7,550 nt of DNA from DASZMJ01 sp035551935. GTDB lineage: Bacteria; Planctomycetota; Planctomycetia; Isosphaerales; Isosphaeraceae. Under the pieces are notes generated by a model. The model was not told the origin of the DNA. It did not search any database and saw only the letters and a list, made by a program, of their open reading frames with translations. The stretch is taken from contig DASZMJ010000406.1 of the NCBI GenBank assembly GCA_035551935.1, positions 1 to 7,550 on the forward strand. The letters are read 5' to 3'. Shown piece by piece: positions 1-6,414 of this stretch. A program made the translations under genes and the position numbers. The stretch's first letter is position 1. Each line of letters begins with the position of its first letter.

Positions 1-55
1 CGGTCCCCCGAAGGCAGGCTTCCGACGCCCGGGGATCTGGGTTAGGATGGTCCTC

Positions 56-709
56 ATGACGGGCAAGGAGGGGGACCATCCCGGGGGCCGGTTCATCGCC
101 CTGGACGGGCCGGACGGCGGCGGCAAGACGACGCAGGCGGCACGCCTGGTCGAGTGGCTGCGCGCGCGGGGGTTCGAGGTCGTCGCCTGCCGCGACCCGG
201 GGGGCACGGCGCTGGGGGAGCGGCTGAGGTCGATCCTGCTGGACAAGGGGAATGTGCCGATCGGCCTCCGGGCGGAGATGCTGCTGTTCATGGCCAGCCG
301 GGCGCAGCTCGTCGAGGAGGTCATCCGGCCGGCGTTGGCGGCGGGGAAGGTCGTCATCAGCGACCGCTTCGTCCTGGCCAACATGGTGTATCAAGGGGTC
401 GCCGGCGGCCTGGACGTCGACGAGGTCCGGCGCGTCGGCATGGCGGCGACGGGGGGGCTCTGGCCCGATTTGACCGTCGTCGTCGACGTGCCGCCCGCAG
501 TCGCGACCGCCCGGGTCGGCGGGCCGCGCGACCGGATCGAGGACCGCGGCGACGAGGGCCGGCGGCGGCTCCGCGACGGCTTCCTCGGGGCGGCCGGGGC
601 GTACCCGGCGCCCTTGGTCATCATCGACGGGACGGCCGACGTCGAGGCCGTCGCGAGCCGATTGCAAGCCGAGGTGGCGCGTGCCCTGGCGATCGATCCG
701 AGGCCATGA
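56..709 (+). CDS. tmk: Thymidylate kinase (dTMP kinase)
   Basis: Cytoplasmic enzyme that phosphorylates dTMP to dTDP with ATP, a required step in dTTP supply for DNA synthesis. The 217-residue product matches the usual length of the family. Motifs seen: P-loop GPDGGGKT at residues 18-25; the dTMP-binding motif RDPGGTALGE at 46-55; the SDRF motif at 102-105 followed by YQG at 112-114; a hydrophobic strand DLTVVVDVP near 138-146; and an Arg-rich LID stretch near 153-165. The start at 56 was chosen because AGGA lies 8 nt upstream; an in-frame ATG at 47 would add three residues but has AGG directly abutting it. The 3' end overlaps holB by 29 nt in another frame, suggesting translational coupling. 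The SDR-F-LANM-YQG sequence departs slightly from the common DRY-SS-YQG pattern. Function is secure from the motifs; the exact start is not. Confidence 0.95.
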   Translation: MTGKEGDHPGGRFIALDGPDGGGKTTQAARLVEWLRARGFEVVACRDPGGTALGERLRSILLDKGNVPIGLRAEMLLFMASRAQLVEEVIRPALAAGKVVISDRFVLANMVYQGVAGGLDVDEVRRVGMAATGGLWPDLTVVVDVPPAVATARVGGPRDRIEDRGDEGRRRLRDGFLGAAGAYPAPLVIIDGTADVEAVASRLQAEVARALAIDPRP

Positions 710-1706
710 CCGCGTCGTCGCGGGCCTCCGCGACGCATTGGCGCAAGGCCGATTCCCCCACGCCTTCCTCTTCGTCGGCCCCGAGGGGGTCGGCAAGCGG
801 TCGTTCGCGCGGACGATGGCCCAGGGCCTCCTCTGCGAGCGCCATCCCGAGGCCGACCTCGACCCCTGCGGCGCCTGCCCGTCGTGCCTCCAGGTCGAGG
901 CCGGCACGCACCCGGACCTGTTGAGCGTCGCCCGGCCCGAGGAGCGGCACGAGCTGCCGATCCAGGTCATCCGCGACCTCTGCCTCGAGCTCGGCCTCAA
1001 GCCGATGGCCGGCACCCGTCGGATCGCGATCGTCGACGACGCCGACGACCTCAGCGAGGAGGCCGCCAACGCCTTCCTCAAGACCCTCGAGGAGCCGCCG
1101 CCGGGCTCGGTGCTCGTCCTCATCGGTACTGCCCCCGAACTTCAACTGGAGACCGTCGTCTCGCGCTGCCGCGTCGTCCGCTTCGAACCCTTGCCCGAGG
1201 CCGAGCTCGCCTCCCTCCTGCTCGAACAAGGGATCGCCGCCGACCCGGCCGAGGCGAAGCGCCAGGCGTTGCTGGGGCAGGGGAGCGTCGCCCGTGCCCG
1301 CGGCCTGGCCGACAAGGGCCTGAACGCCTTCCGGCGCTCGCTGCTCGACGAGGTCGCCGCGCCCGGCGGCTTCGACCCGCCGGCCTTGGCCCGCAAGCTC
1401 GAGTCCTTCATCAACGACGCCGGCAAGGAGAGCGTCGACCGCCGCGCCCGCGCCTCGTTGCTCATGGGCGAGCTCGCCGGCTTCTTCCGCGGCGTCCTCT
1501 GGCAGGCCAGCGGCCTCGCCCCCCCCTCGTCCGACCCCGACGACCGCCGCGCCGTCGCCGACATCGCCGGGCGGCTCGACCCCGAGGCCGTCTTCGTCCT
1601 CGCCGACCGCTGCCTCGAGGCCGACCTCCACGTCCGGCGCAAGGCGTATCTCCCCCCCGTCCTCGACGCCCTGACGCATGACCTCGGAAAATTGATCAAT
1701 CGTTAA
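681..1706 (+). CDS. holB: DNA polymerase III subunit delta-prime
   Basis: Clamp-loader subunit of the replicative polymerase, acting with delta and the tau/gamma subunits to load the beta sliding clamp. The 341-residue protein is typical in length. Seen: an N-terminal IRGHD motif at 6-10; Walker A GPEGVGKRS at 33-41; a zinc-module cysteine set C52, C63, C66, C69; a Walker B-like IVDDADDL at 117-124 followed by the family segment NAFLKTLEEPP at 130-140; and the SRC sensor motif at 161-163. The C-terminal third is helical in character, as expected for the clamp-loader collar. The start is GTG at 681, supported by GAGG at 671-674 with 6 nt spacing and by homology-type sequence (PHAFLFVGPEG) following at normal distance. 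It overlaps the end of tmk by 29 nt, an arrangement in which ribosomes finishing tmk can supply initiation. The next gene is convergent, 20 bp away. Confidence 0.95.
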   Translation: MPWRSIRGHDRVVAGLRDALAQGRFPHAFLFVGPEGVGKRSFARTMAQGLLCERHPEADLDPCGACPSCLQVEAGTHPDLLSVARPEERHELPIQVIRDLCLELGLKPMAGTRRIAIVDDADDLSEEAANAFLKTLEEPPPGSVLVLIGTAPELQLETVVSRCRVVRFEPLPEAELASLLLEQGIAADPAEAKRQALLGQGSVARARGLADKGLNAFRRSLLDEVAAPGGFDPPALARKLESFINDAGKESVDRRARASLLMGELAGFFRGVLWQASGLAPPSSDPDDRRAVADIAGRLDPEAVFVLADRCLEADLHVRRKAYLPPVLDALTHDLGKLINR

Positions 1707-1731
1707 AGTTTAATAATAAATATTTATCAAT
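1691..1731. terminator. AT-rich palindromic junction between convergent genes (possible terminator)
   Basis: This 41-bp stretch is almost entirely A/T in an otherwise very GC-rich window. It contains two perfect palindromes, ATTGATCAAT at 1691-1700 (inside the end of holB) and ATAAATATTTAT at 1716-1727. ATTGAT at 1691-1696 can also pair with ATCAAT at 1726-1731. It covers the 20-bp gap between the stop of holB and the stop of the opposing gene. A role in ending transcription from both sides is inferred from position and composition only. There is no classic GC-rich stem plus U-tract, so confidence is low. Confidence 0.3.
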
Positions 1732-3592
1732 CTTTCGGGATCACGACCGCCGTCGGGCTGCGCCAGACGCGGCAGAAGGGCCGATCGGCGCGACGGTGGC
1801 CGGCCAGGGATTCGGCGGTCGAATAGACGTGTTCATCGCCGCGGATGAACTCATAAAGAAGAGTCGTCGTCTCGGGCGGCTTCGCGACGTCGGCCGGCAG
1901 GGCGTGGAAGAGGGGCGCCCTGCCGTTGGGAACCTTGCCGACGACGAGGCGGCCGTCGTCGGCCCTGAAGACGGCGACCGTCGCCGGGCCGGGGCGTTCG
2001 AGGGCGTAGAAGGCGACGGGGAGGCCGGGGGAGCGGGGAGCGGGCCGATCGCCGGAGAAGGGGACGGGGAGGTTGAGCCGGGGGTCGTCGAGGTCGAGGC
2101 GATACATGATCTGATTGTAGTCATAACGAGAGGTCGCGTCGTCGTTGCCGGAGAAGGTGTGCGTATACGTGCCCTCGAAATAGATCAGGCGGCCGCCGGC
2201 CTGGTCGAAGAAGGGGTGGTGCTCAGGGTTGTAGAAGCTGTACCTGTCGTGGGAGACGACCTTCCGCGCGTAGGTCCAGGGGCCGAGCGGGGTGTCGGCC
2301 TCGGCGTACCAGGTCTCGCCGAGCATCGAGGCGCCGAACGCCTGGGCGGTGATCATCACCCAGCGCTTGCGGTAGGCATTCCAGTTCACCGATCCGGCAT
2401 GCGCGAACACGCCCTGACCGGTCTCGGCGTCGCGGAGGGAGAGCAGGACTTCCTCGGGCTTCAAGGGCCCTTCCTCGACGAGCTTCGCCTGTTCGGCCGG
2501 GCCGACGGCGGGCGTGTCGCGTTTCCAGGCGTAGAGGATACGGCCCTCGGCGTCGCGGTCGATGAAGGGATGGTCGAGCCGCGAGCCGGCCTTCAGGCAG
2601 GTGAAGGCTTCGTATCGCGAGAGGTCGGCCAGCGCCTTCGAGTCGGCGCGGACGCGGACGAGCGGGTAAGGGGTGGCGAAGTAGACATACTCAAGACCGT
2701 CGACGCGATGGAGGAACGTGTGGCCGGCGGGGACGAGCGGGGCGTCGAGCGGGAAGGTGGCGACGCGGCGGAACCGGTCCGCGGCGTCGTCCCACTCGAC
2801 GAGGCCGCGGGCGTAGGTGTCCATCGGGGGGCGGATCTTGACGTACTTGGCGAAGAGGCGCTCGCGGCCGTCGGCGTCGCGGAGCGCGACGAGGCCGTCG
2901 ATCCAGGTCGGGCCGTCGCCCGGCATGTGGGCCGTTTCCTTGGCGAAGCCGCGGTCGTCGACGAGGTAATCGAGGTCGACCCCGACCGCCGGGTCGAGGC
3001 CGCCGTCGCCGGGCAGGAGCGAGGACGCGCCGGGGGTGTGGAAGTTGCCGAGCGGGTAGCCGGGCCGGTTGGTGTCGCCCCAGAACCAGCGGATCTTGCC
3101 CTTGTAAATGGCGCTCTGGACGCTGTCGGAGCCGAGGACGTCGCCGTTGAGGACCGGCTTCCTCAAGGGCACCGGGCGCCCGAGCAGGACGCTGTCGCGG
3201 TAGATGCCGGCACCGGTGACGCGGTAGAGCCGCTCGGCGACATGGATTCTCTGGATCGTGAGCTTCGCCTCGCCCCCCGGCACGACCCGGAGCGCCTTGC
3301 CGCGATAGCCGAACCCGTCCTTCGGGTACTCGTAGCCGTGGCTCTTGACGTGGAAGAAGACCTCCTTGCCCGCCAGGCCCGGCTCGACGACCTCGGCCAC
3401 GCCGGCGCTGTCGGTCACGAGCCGGATGTCATTCACCGTCCGGAGCTCGACGAGCGGGACGCCGCGGCCGGTCGCCTCGTCGACGACGACGATCGCGAAC
3501 GGCCGGTCGCCCGCGGCCTGGGCGGCGGCCGTCGCGAGGGTCGGGGCGAGGCAGGTGACGAGAAGAATGAGGGGGGTCCGGGGCCTGAGCAT
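1727..3592 (-). CDS. Secreted protein with a five-bladed-propeller-like (DUF4185/GH43-type) core
   Basis: Predicted exported protein of 621 residues, function unknown. Residues 1-26 form a Sec-type signal peptide: basic start MLRPR, hydrophobic core, and an AQA cleavage site at 24-26. Residues about 30-120 resemble a carboxypeptidase-regulatory-like beta domain (VVVDEATGRGVPLVEL near 35-50, then a DSAG turn). Residues about 150-510 look like a propeller of the GH43/DUF4185 kind: WFWGDTNRPGYPLGNFHTPG at 169-188, WIDGLVAL at 230-237, repeated short aromatic strands, and TPLGPWTYA at 434-442 followed by YNPEHHPFFD at 454-463. Residues about 525-612 form a separate C-terminal module with EHVYSTAE at 587-594, faintly like DUF5648-type repeats. 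It could bind or cleave carbohydrate, but I cannot assign catalytic acids. The ATG at 3592 is 7 nt after the stop of the upstream gene, with no strong ribosome binding site, so translational coupling is likely. Domain naming is from recalled sequence patterns. Confidence 0.85.
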   Translation of the reverse strand: MLRPRTPLILLVTCLAPTLATAAAQAAGDRPFAIVVVDEATGRGVPLVELRTVNDIRLVTDSAGVAEVVEPGLAGKEVFFHVKSHGYEYPKDGFGYRGKALRVVPGGEAKLTIQRIHVAERLYRVTGAGIYRDSVLLGRPVPLRKPVLNGDVLGSDSVQSAIYKGKIRWFWGDTNRPGYPLGNFHTPGASSLLPGDGGLDPAVGVDLDYLVDDRGFAKETAHMPGDGPTWIDGLVALRDADGRERLFAKYVKIRPPMDTYARGLVEWDDAADRFRRVATFPLDAPLVPAGHTFLHRVDGLEYVYFATPYPLVRVRADSKALADLSRYEAFTCLKAGSRLDHPFIDRDAEGRILYAWKRDTPAVGPAEQAKLVEEGPLKPEEVLLSLRDAETGQGVFAHAGSVNWNAYRKRWVMITAQAFGASMLGETWYAEADTPLGPWTYARKVVSHDRYSFYNPEHHPFFDQAGGRLIYFEGTYTHTFSGNDDATSRYDYNQIMYRLDLDDPRLNLPVPFSGDRPAPRSPGLPVAFYALERPGPATVAVFRADDGRLVVGKVPNGRAPLFHALPADVAKPPETTTLLYEFIRGDEHVYSTAESLAGHRRADRPFCRVWRSPTAVVIPKD

Positions 3593-3599
3593 GGGCGAT

Positions 3600-4109
3600 T
3601 CAATCCGGGTCGAGCTGCCGCCTCTGGTCGAGCCGCCAGAGCTGGTCGTCGAGCCACGCCTCGAGCGCCGGCCGGGTCGGGAATTGCAGCATCAGGTACA
3701 GGAGCGCCGGCGCGGCCGCGGCCAGCGCGATCGGCGACCGCTCGATCATATACGCGATCAGGGCGAAGAACACCGGGCCTTCGAGCAACGCCCCGGCGAC
3801 GACCGTCTTGGCCCGGAAGCCGGCCAGTAGCCGATCGAGGTCCCCGGGGCCCCGGGGAACCTCCGCCCGGTCGCGGACCACCCGGTCGGCGATCAGGCGG
3901 GGGACCAGCCACGCCAGGGCCGCCCAGAATGCCGTGGAGCCGACGGCGACCCAGCTCAGCATCGACGTCGCCGCGGCCTTGCCGAGCTGGGACAGCACCA
4001 GCAGGTCCAGCGCCGCGAACAGCGTGACACCGGCGATCAAGGCCGCGATGATGATCTGGCATTGGCGGAGCACGAGCTCCAGCACATCGTTCGAGTCGTC
4101 GGGCGGCAT
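3600..4109 (-). CDS. Small integral membrane protein, four predicted helices
   Basis: Protein of 169 residues and unknown function. Four hydrophobic segments are visible at about 17-39, 49-74, 101-121 and 125-142, arranged as two hairpins separated by a charged loop (about 75-100, rich in Arg and Asp). The N-terminus has the segment LRQCQIIIAALIAGVTLF, a pattern I associate with conserved hypothetical membrane proteins of planctomycetes; this is recollection, not a database result. The C-terminal tail is soluble and charged (WLDDQLWRLDQRR near 152-164). The ATG at 4109 has only a distant GAGGG upstream. The next gene starts 7 nt beyond its stop, so the two are very probably cotranscribed, which hints that this membrane protein and the secreted propeller protein are made together. 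No enzymatic or transport motif was recognised. Confidence 0.8.
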   Translation of the reverse strand: MPPDDSNDVLELVLRQCQIIIAALIAGVTLFAALDLLVLSQLGKAAATSMLSWVAVGSTAFWAALAWLVPRLIADRVVRDRAEVPRGPGDLDRLLAGFRAKTVVAGALLEGPVFFALIAYMIERSPIALAAAAPALLYLMLQFPTRPALEAWLDDQLWRLDQRRQLDPD

Positions 4110-4315
4110 GGTGGCTCAACCCTCGGCGTCGGGAGCCTTCGGCCGCGGCCCACGTCGCCGCGACACTCGTTCGGTGGACGTCCGCCATGACACCATGAAG
4201 GCCTCGTCAACTCCAGGGAAAAATCGGTCGGAATTGTCCGCAAGCGACTCGTGACGGTGGAAAATGGTCTGTGGCTTCCCGAACCTTCCCGCGCAAACGT
4301 TACGGAGGCCCGCCG
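4110..4315. promoter_or_regulatory. Divergent intergenic region
   Basis: These 206 bp separate the divergently oriented minus-strand pair and the DUF2079 gene, so promoters for both should lie here. On the minus strand a TTGACG at 4210-4205 is a fair -35 element, but the bases 16-18 nt downstream do not make a convincing -10. On the plus strand TTGTCC at 4234-4239 is followed by GTGGAAAATGG, also a poor match. No operator palindrome stood out. The promoter role is inferred from gene orientation. Confidence 0.4.
4304..4308 (+). promoter_or_regulatory. Ribosome binding site fixing the start of the DUF2079 gene
   Basis: A perfect GGAGG lies 7 nt before the ATG at 4316. It decides between this ATG and an upstream in-frame GTG at 4271, which has no such site and would add 15 polar residues ahead of a clean N-terminal membrane segment. 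Confidence 0.8.
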
Positions 4316-5704
4316 ATGCGACGAGCGATCCCCTGGCTTCTGGTCGGCCTCCTGACGGCGACCGTGACGGTCGCGACGACCCGGCAATCACTCGGGCGCT
4401 ACCGGGCCTTGCGGTCGGGGTGGTCGTGGGACCTGGCGTATTACAACCAGTGGTTCCGGGCGTTGACGACCGGCGAAGGGAGGGTGACGGTCCGGCCGGT
4501 CGCGGCCTACGCTGAGGAGGGGCCGTCGATCTGGACGATGACGTACCTGGCGCCGATCCGGCTGGCGATCGCCCCGTTCTACGCGATCCGGCCGGGGCCG
4601 GAGGCCCTCCTGGTCGTCCATGGCGTCGTGTTCTGGTGGGTCATCCCGGCGTCGTACATGCTGGCGCGGTCCGAATCGGGCTCGACGGGCCTGGCCTTGG
4701 CGGCGTCGGCCCTGGTGCCGACGACCCCGCTGCTCTGGCCGCTGGCGATCAACGACTTCCGCGAACTACAACTGGCGCTGCCGTTCCTGATCTGGGCCGT
4801 CGACGGCTATCGAGGGCGGCACCGGGGCCTTGCAACCCTGGGGATCGGCGGGATGCTGGCCTGCCGGCAGGAGCTGGCGGTGGTGGTCGCCACGCTGGCG
4901 ATCCTGCCGCCGAGGGAGCCGGAGGACATCGGCCGGACGTACCGCTGGGCGCGGGGGGTGATCTGGCTCGGCACGGCGTGGGTGCTCTTCGGCTTCTTCG
5001 GCTATCTGCACGCGAGGGTCGGGTCGAACGCGCCGGCCTTCTACCTCCGGCAGTTCGTCGGGCCGAGGGCGAGCCCGTGGCAGACATTGGCCACCTCGGC
5101 CGAGTTCGTGGCGATCGGCCTGGGGGGCTGGGCGTTGCTCGCGGCGTGGGCGCCGAGGGCGGCCGTCCTGGCGTTGCCCTGGGTCTGGAGCCTAGCCGGC
5201 GGGCGCTGGGCGTTGCGGTTCCTGGCGACGGAGCAGTGGCACCACGTCCGCTACACCGCCCCGATCGTCGGCCTCGGGCTGGCCGCCGGCCTGATCGGCC
5301 TGGCGCGGGTCAGGGAGGGTGGTGGCCGGCGGGCCCTCGTGGCGTCCTGGCTGCTGGCGCTGGCCTGGAACCTCGCGGCGTGCGGGGTGATCGAGTCGCG
5401 GCTCGCCCGCGCCCCGGCGCCGATCGCGGCCGAGGACGTCGGGCCGTTCTGGGCCTGGGCGGGGCGGGTCAAGCCGGAGGAGGGGGTCCTGGCGTCGTAT
5501 CCGGTCGCATCGCCGTTGTCGTCGCGGCGCATCTTGTATAGTTACGTGTTGACCGGGAACCGTCCCGAAGGGTATCCTGACCGGCTCGGGCCCGAGTTCC
5601 GCTGGGTCTTCATCCTCCAGGGCGACCTCGACCCCGAAGTTTTGCGGTCGCAGGGCTTCGAGGCCGTCCATCGGGGGCCGTCCCTGGCGATTTTCCGGCG
5701 ATAA
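4316..5704 (+). CDS. DUF2079 polytopic membrane protein (GT-C-like)
   Basis: Inner-membrane protein of 462 residues. DUF2079 proteins are thought to be related to GT-C glycosyltransferases that use lipid-linked sugar donors; the substrate here is unknown. Seen: an N-terminal helix at about 4-21; WDLAYYNQWF at 38-47, corresponding to the acidic first-loop motif expected in GT-C proteins; LAPIRLAIAPFYAI at 78-91, matching the family's Pro-rich turn before helix 2; NDFRELQLALPFL at 146-158; RQELAVV at 184-190, where I recall K/R-E-D-type residues in relatives; and QWHHVRY at 307-313 before a further helix. Roughly nine or ten membrane segments are predicted by eye, to about residue 359. A soluble tail of about 100 residues ends in a beta-type strand (GPSLAIFRR). 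It stands alone: the upstream gene is divergent and a hairpin follows the stop. Family assignment is confident, biochemical role is not. Confidence 0.9.
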   Translation: MRRAIPWLLVGLLTATVTVATTRQSLGRYRALRSGWSWDLAYYNQWFRALTTGEGRVTVRPVAAYAEEGPSIWTMTYLAPIRLAIAPFYAIRPGPEALLVVHGVVFWWVIPASYMLARSESGSTGLALAASALVPTTPLLWPLAINDFRELQLALPFLIWAVDGYRGRHRGLATLGIGGMLACRQELAVVVATLAILPPREPEDIGRTYRWARGVIWLGTAWVLFGFFGYLHARVGSNAPAFYLRQFVGPRASPWQTLATSAEFVAIGLGGWALLAAWAPRAAVLALPWVWSLAGGRWALRFLATEQWHHVRYTAPIVGLGLAAGLIGLARVREGGGRRALVASWLLALAWNLAACGVIESRLARAPAPIAAEDVGPFWAWAGRVKPEEGVLASYPVASPLSSRRILYSYVLTGNRPEGYPDRLGPEFRWVFILQGDLDPEVLRSQGFEAVHRGPSLAIFRR

Positions 5705-5970
5705 TCGGGCCGGTTTGCCGAAAAACTTCCGGACACGCGAACCTTCCCGGGTGCCGCGTTGTCCAAGCCGGCAGAAAGGGGGGCGACCCTCATAAGGTCG
5801 CCCTGCCGTCTCTTCTTCCCTCCAACGAGGACCCGAGTCCTCAAACCCAGCGACGGCCGCCCGCTTCGGGACGGCCCCGCGACGGCCCCCGAGAGCAGGC
5901 CGACGCGGCCGAGGTCGCACCCCGCGTCTCTCGATCCCGCCTCAATTTCGGGCGGATGTGAGGGTTTGCC
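5705..5970. other. Intergenic stretch, nothing recognised apart from the hairpin
   Basis: This is the first part of the roughly 1.07-kb gap before the sigma gene. Apart from the terminator-like hairpin it shows no gene of convincing composition on either strand. A GAACCTT at 5739-5745 followed about 15 nt later by GTTGTC has the rough look of an ECF-type promoter, but the match is weak and unsupported by any conserved partner site. Confidence 0.5.
5769..5808 (+). terminator. Terminator-like hairpin after the DUF2079 gene
   Basis: GGGCGACC (5781-5788) pairs perfectly with GGTCGCCC (5796-5803) around a 7-nt loop CTCATAA. An outer helix CGGCAG (5769-5774) with CTGCCG (5803-5808) can extend it past an AAAGGGG bulge. 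It lies 64 nt after the stop codon and is followed by the pyrimidine-rich TCTCTTCTTCCC. The T-run is interrupted, as is common in GC-rich genomes, so it could be a terminator or a 3'-end stabilising structure. Confidence 0.55.
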
Positions 5971-6414
5971 ATGTTGAACCGCACGAACCGGACGCTGTCG
6001 GCCAACCAGAACCGGCTGAACCTCGCCGCGCGGTCGCTCGCCCAGGCTCCGGGCGTCAACATGGGTCCGAACTCCCTGCGCATCCGCCTCGACCATCCTC
6101 AAGTGGTCGCAAAACCGGCGCCGGCCGGGACGGTCGAAGTCATGAAGCGATCCCACTTTATGGTGGGGACGTATCCCATGATCTCGATCCCCGGCCCATC
6201 CCTCCCGATTCGATGGCTCACGACCCACTGTGAGCCGCGGACGGGTGCGGAGGCCATCGCCGAGGCCCCCCCGGTCTTACGGCCGGTCGTCGACGACGAC
6301 CGCCCGCAGCGACCGAGGACGCAAGATCGGACCTGCTCAGGTCCGGTCCGGACCTCGGGGTTGACCGCCCGCAGACCCGCCCGTGACGCGAGTTGCGTCG
6401 CGGCGGGGGGATGA
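5971..6414 (+). CDS. Doubtful small ORF with Asn/Arg-rich N-terminus
   Basis: An open frame of 147 codons, not recognised. For: ATG at 5971 is preceded by TGAGGG (5959-5964) with 6 nt spacing, and the first 41 codons have G or C in third position in 39 cases, as the real genes here do. That part is hydrophilic with seven Asn, including LNRTNRTLSANQNRLN at 2-17. Against: over the next 40 codons only 28 end in G or C, the sequence loses protein-like character (runs of Pro, Arg, Asp), and it passes through a cluster of hairpins. It may be a genuine short gene, the surviving 5' end of a truncated gene whose original 3' part is gone, a leader peptide, or chance. No signal peptide or membrane segment is visible. 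Confidence 0.35.
   Translation: MLNRTNRTLSANQNRLNLAARSLAQAPGVNMGPNSLRIRLDHPQVVAKPAPAGTVEVMKRSHFMVGTYPMISIPGPSLPIRWLTTHCEPRTGAEAIAEAPPVLRPVVDDDRPQRPRTQDRTCSGPVRTSGLTARRPARDASCVAAGG
6090..6407 (+). ncRNA. Hairpin-rich segment, candidate structured RNA
   Basis: Successive inverted repeats: CGACCA/TGGTCG (6090-6095, 6104-6109); palindrome CCGGCGCCGG (6115-6124); CCCAC/GTGGG (6152-6156, 6163-6167); GGCTCAC/GTGAGCC (6215-6221, 6230-6236); CGGTCGTC/GACGACCG (6284-6291, 6295-6302); CGGACCT/AGGTCCG/CGGACCT (6328-6334, 6339-6345, 6349-6355); and an arm at 6376-6389 pairing with 6395-6407 (13 pairs including one G-U, one bulged C at 6380, GAGTT loop). I recognise no known RNA family. The strand is assumed from the downstream sigma gene; hairpins alone do not give strand. 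It could be a leader, a small RNA, a mobile palindromic element, or a by-product of high GC. Confidence 0.3.

Noticed and set aside
621..1679. Long minus-strand frame opposite holB
   Set aside because: Antisense shadow of a gene with clear clamp-loader motifs; the translation is a low-complexity Gly/Glu/Val-rich string.
3548..3592. Cys14 in the signal peptide as a lipoprotein site
   Set aside because: The preceding LVT does not fit the lipobox, which needs a small residue such as Gly, Ala or Ser before Cys; an AQA signal peptidase I site is present instead.
1796..4027. Very long open frame (743 codons) on the plus strand
   Set aside because: It is antisense to the secreted protein and the membrane protein, both of which have protein-like sequence, a signal peptide or membrane helices; its translation is Gly/Val/Asp/Arg-rich and lacks domains. 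Long stop-free antisense frames are expected at this GC content.
4107..4115. GCCACCATG on the minus strand looks like a eukaryotic Kozak start
   Set aside because: The context is bacterial throughout and the match is short, so coincidence is the simplest reading.
4271..4315. Upstream GTG start for the DUF2079 gene
   Set aside because: It lacks a ribosome binding site, whereas ATG 4316 has GGAGG at ideal spacing.
4280..5749. 12-bp direct repeat CGAACCTTCCCG before (4280-4291) and after (5738-5749) the DUF2079 gene
   Set aside because: A few shared 12-mers are expected by chance in a GC-biased window of this size, and no longer flanking repeat or mobile gene accompanies it.
6328..6355. CAGGTCCGG resembles part of the SRP RNA tip
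   Set aside because: The conserved GGAAGGAAGCAG segment that must follow is missing, as is the rest of the SRP RNA fold.
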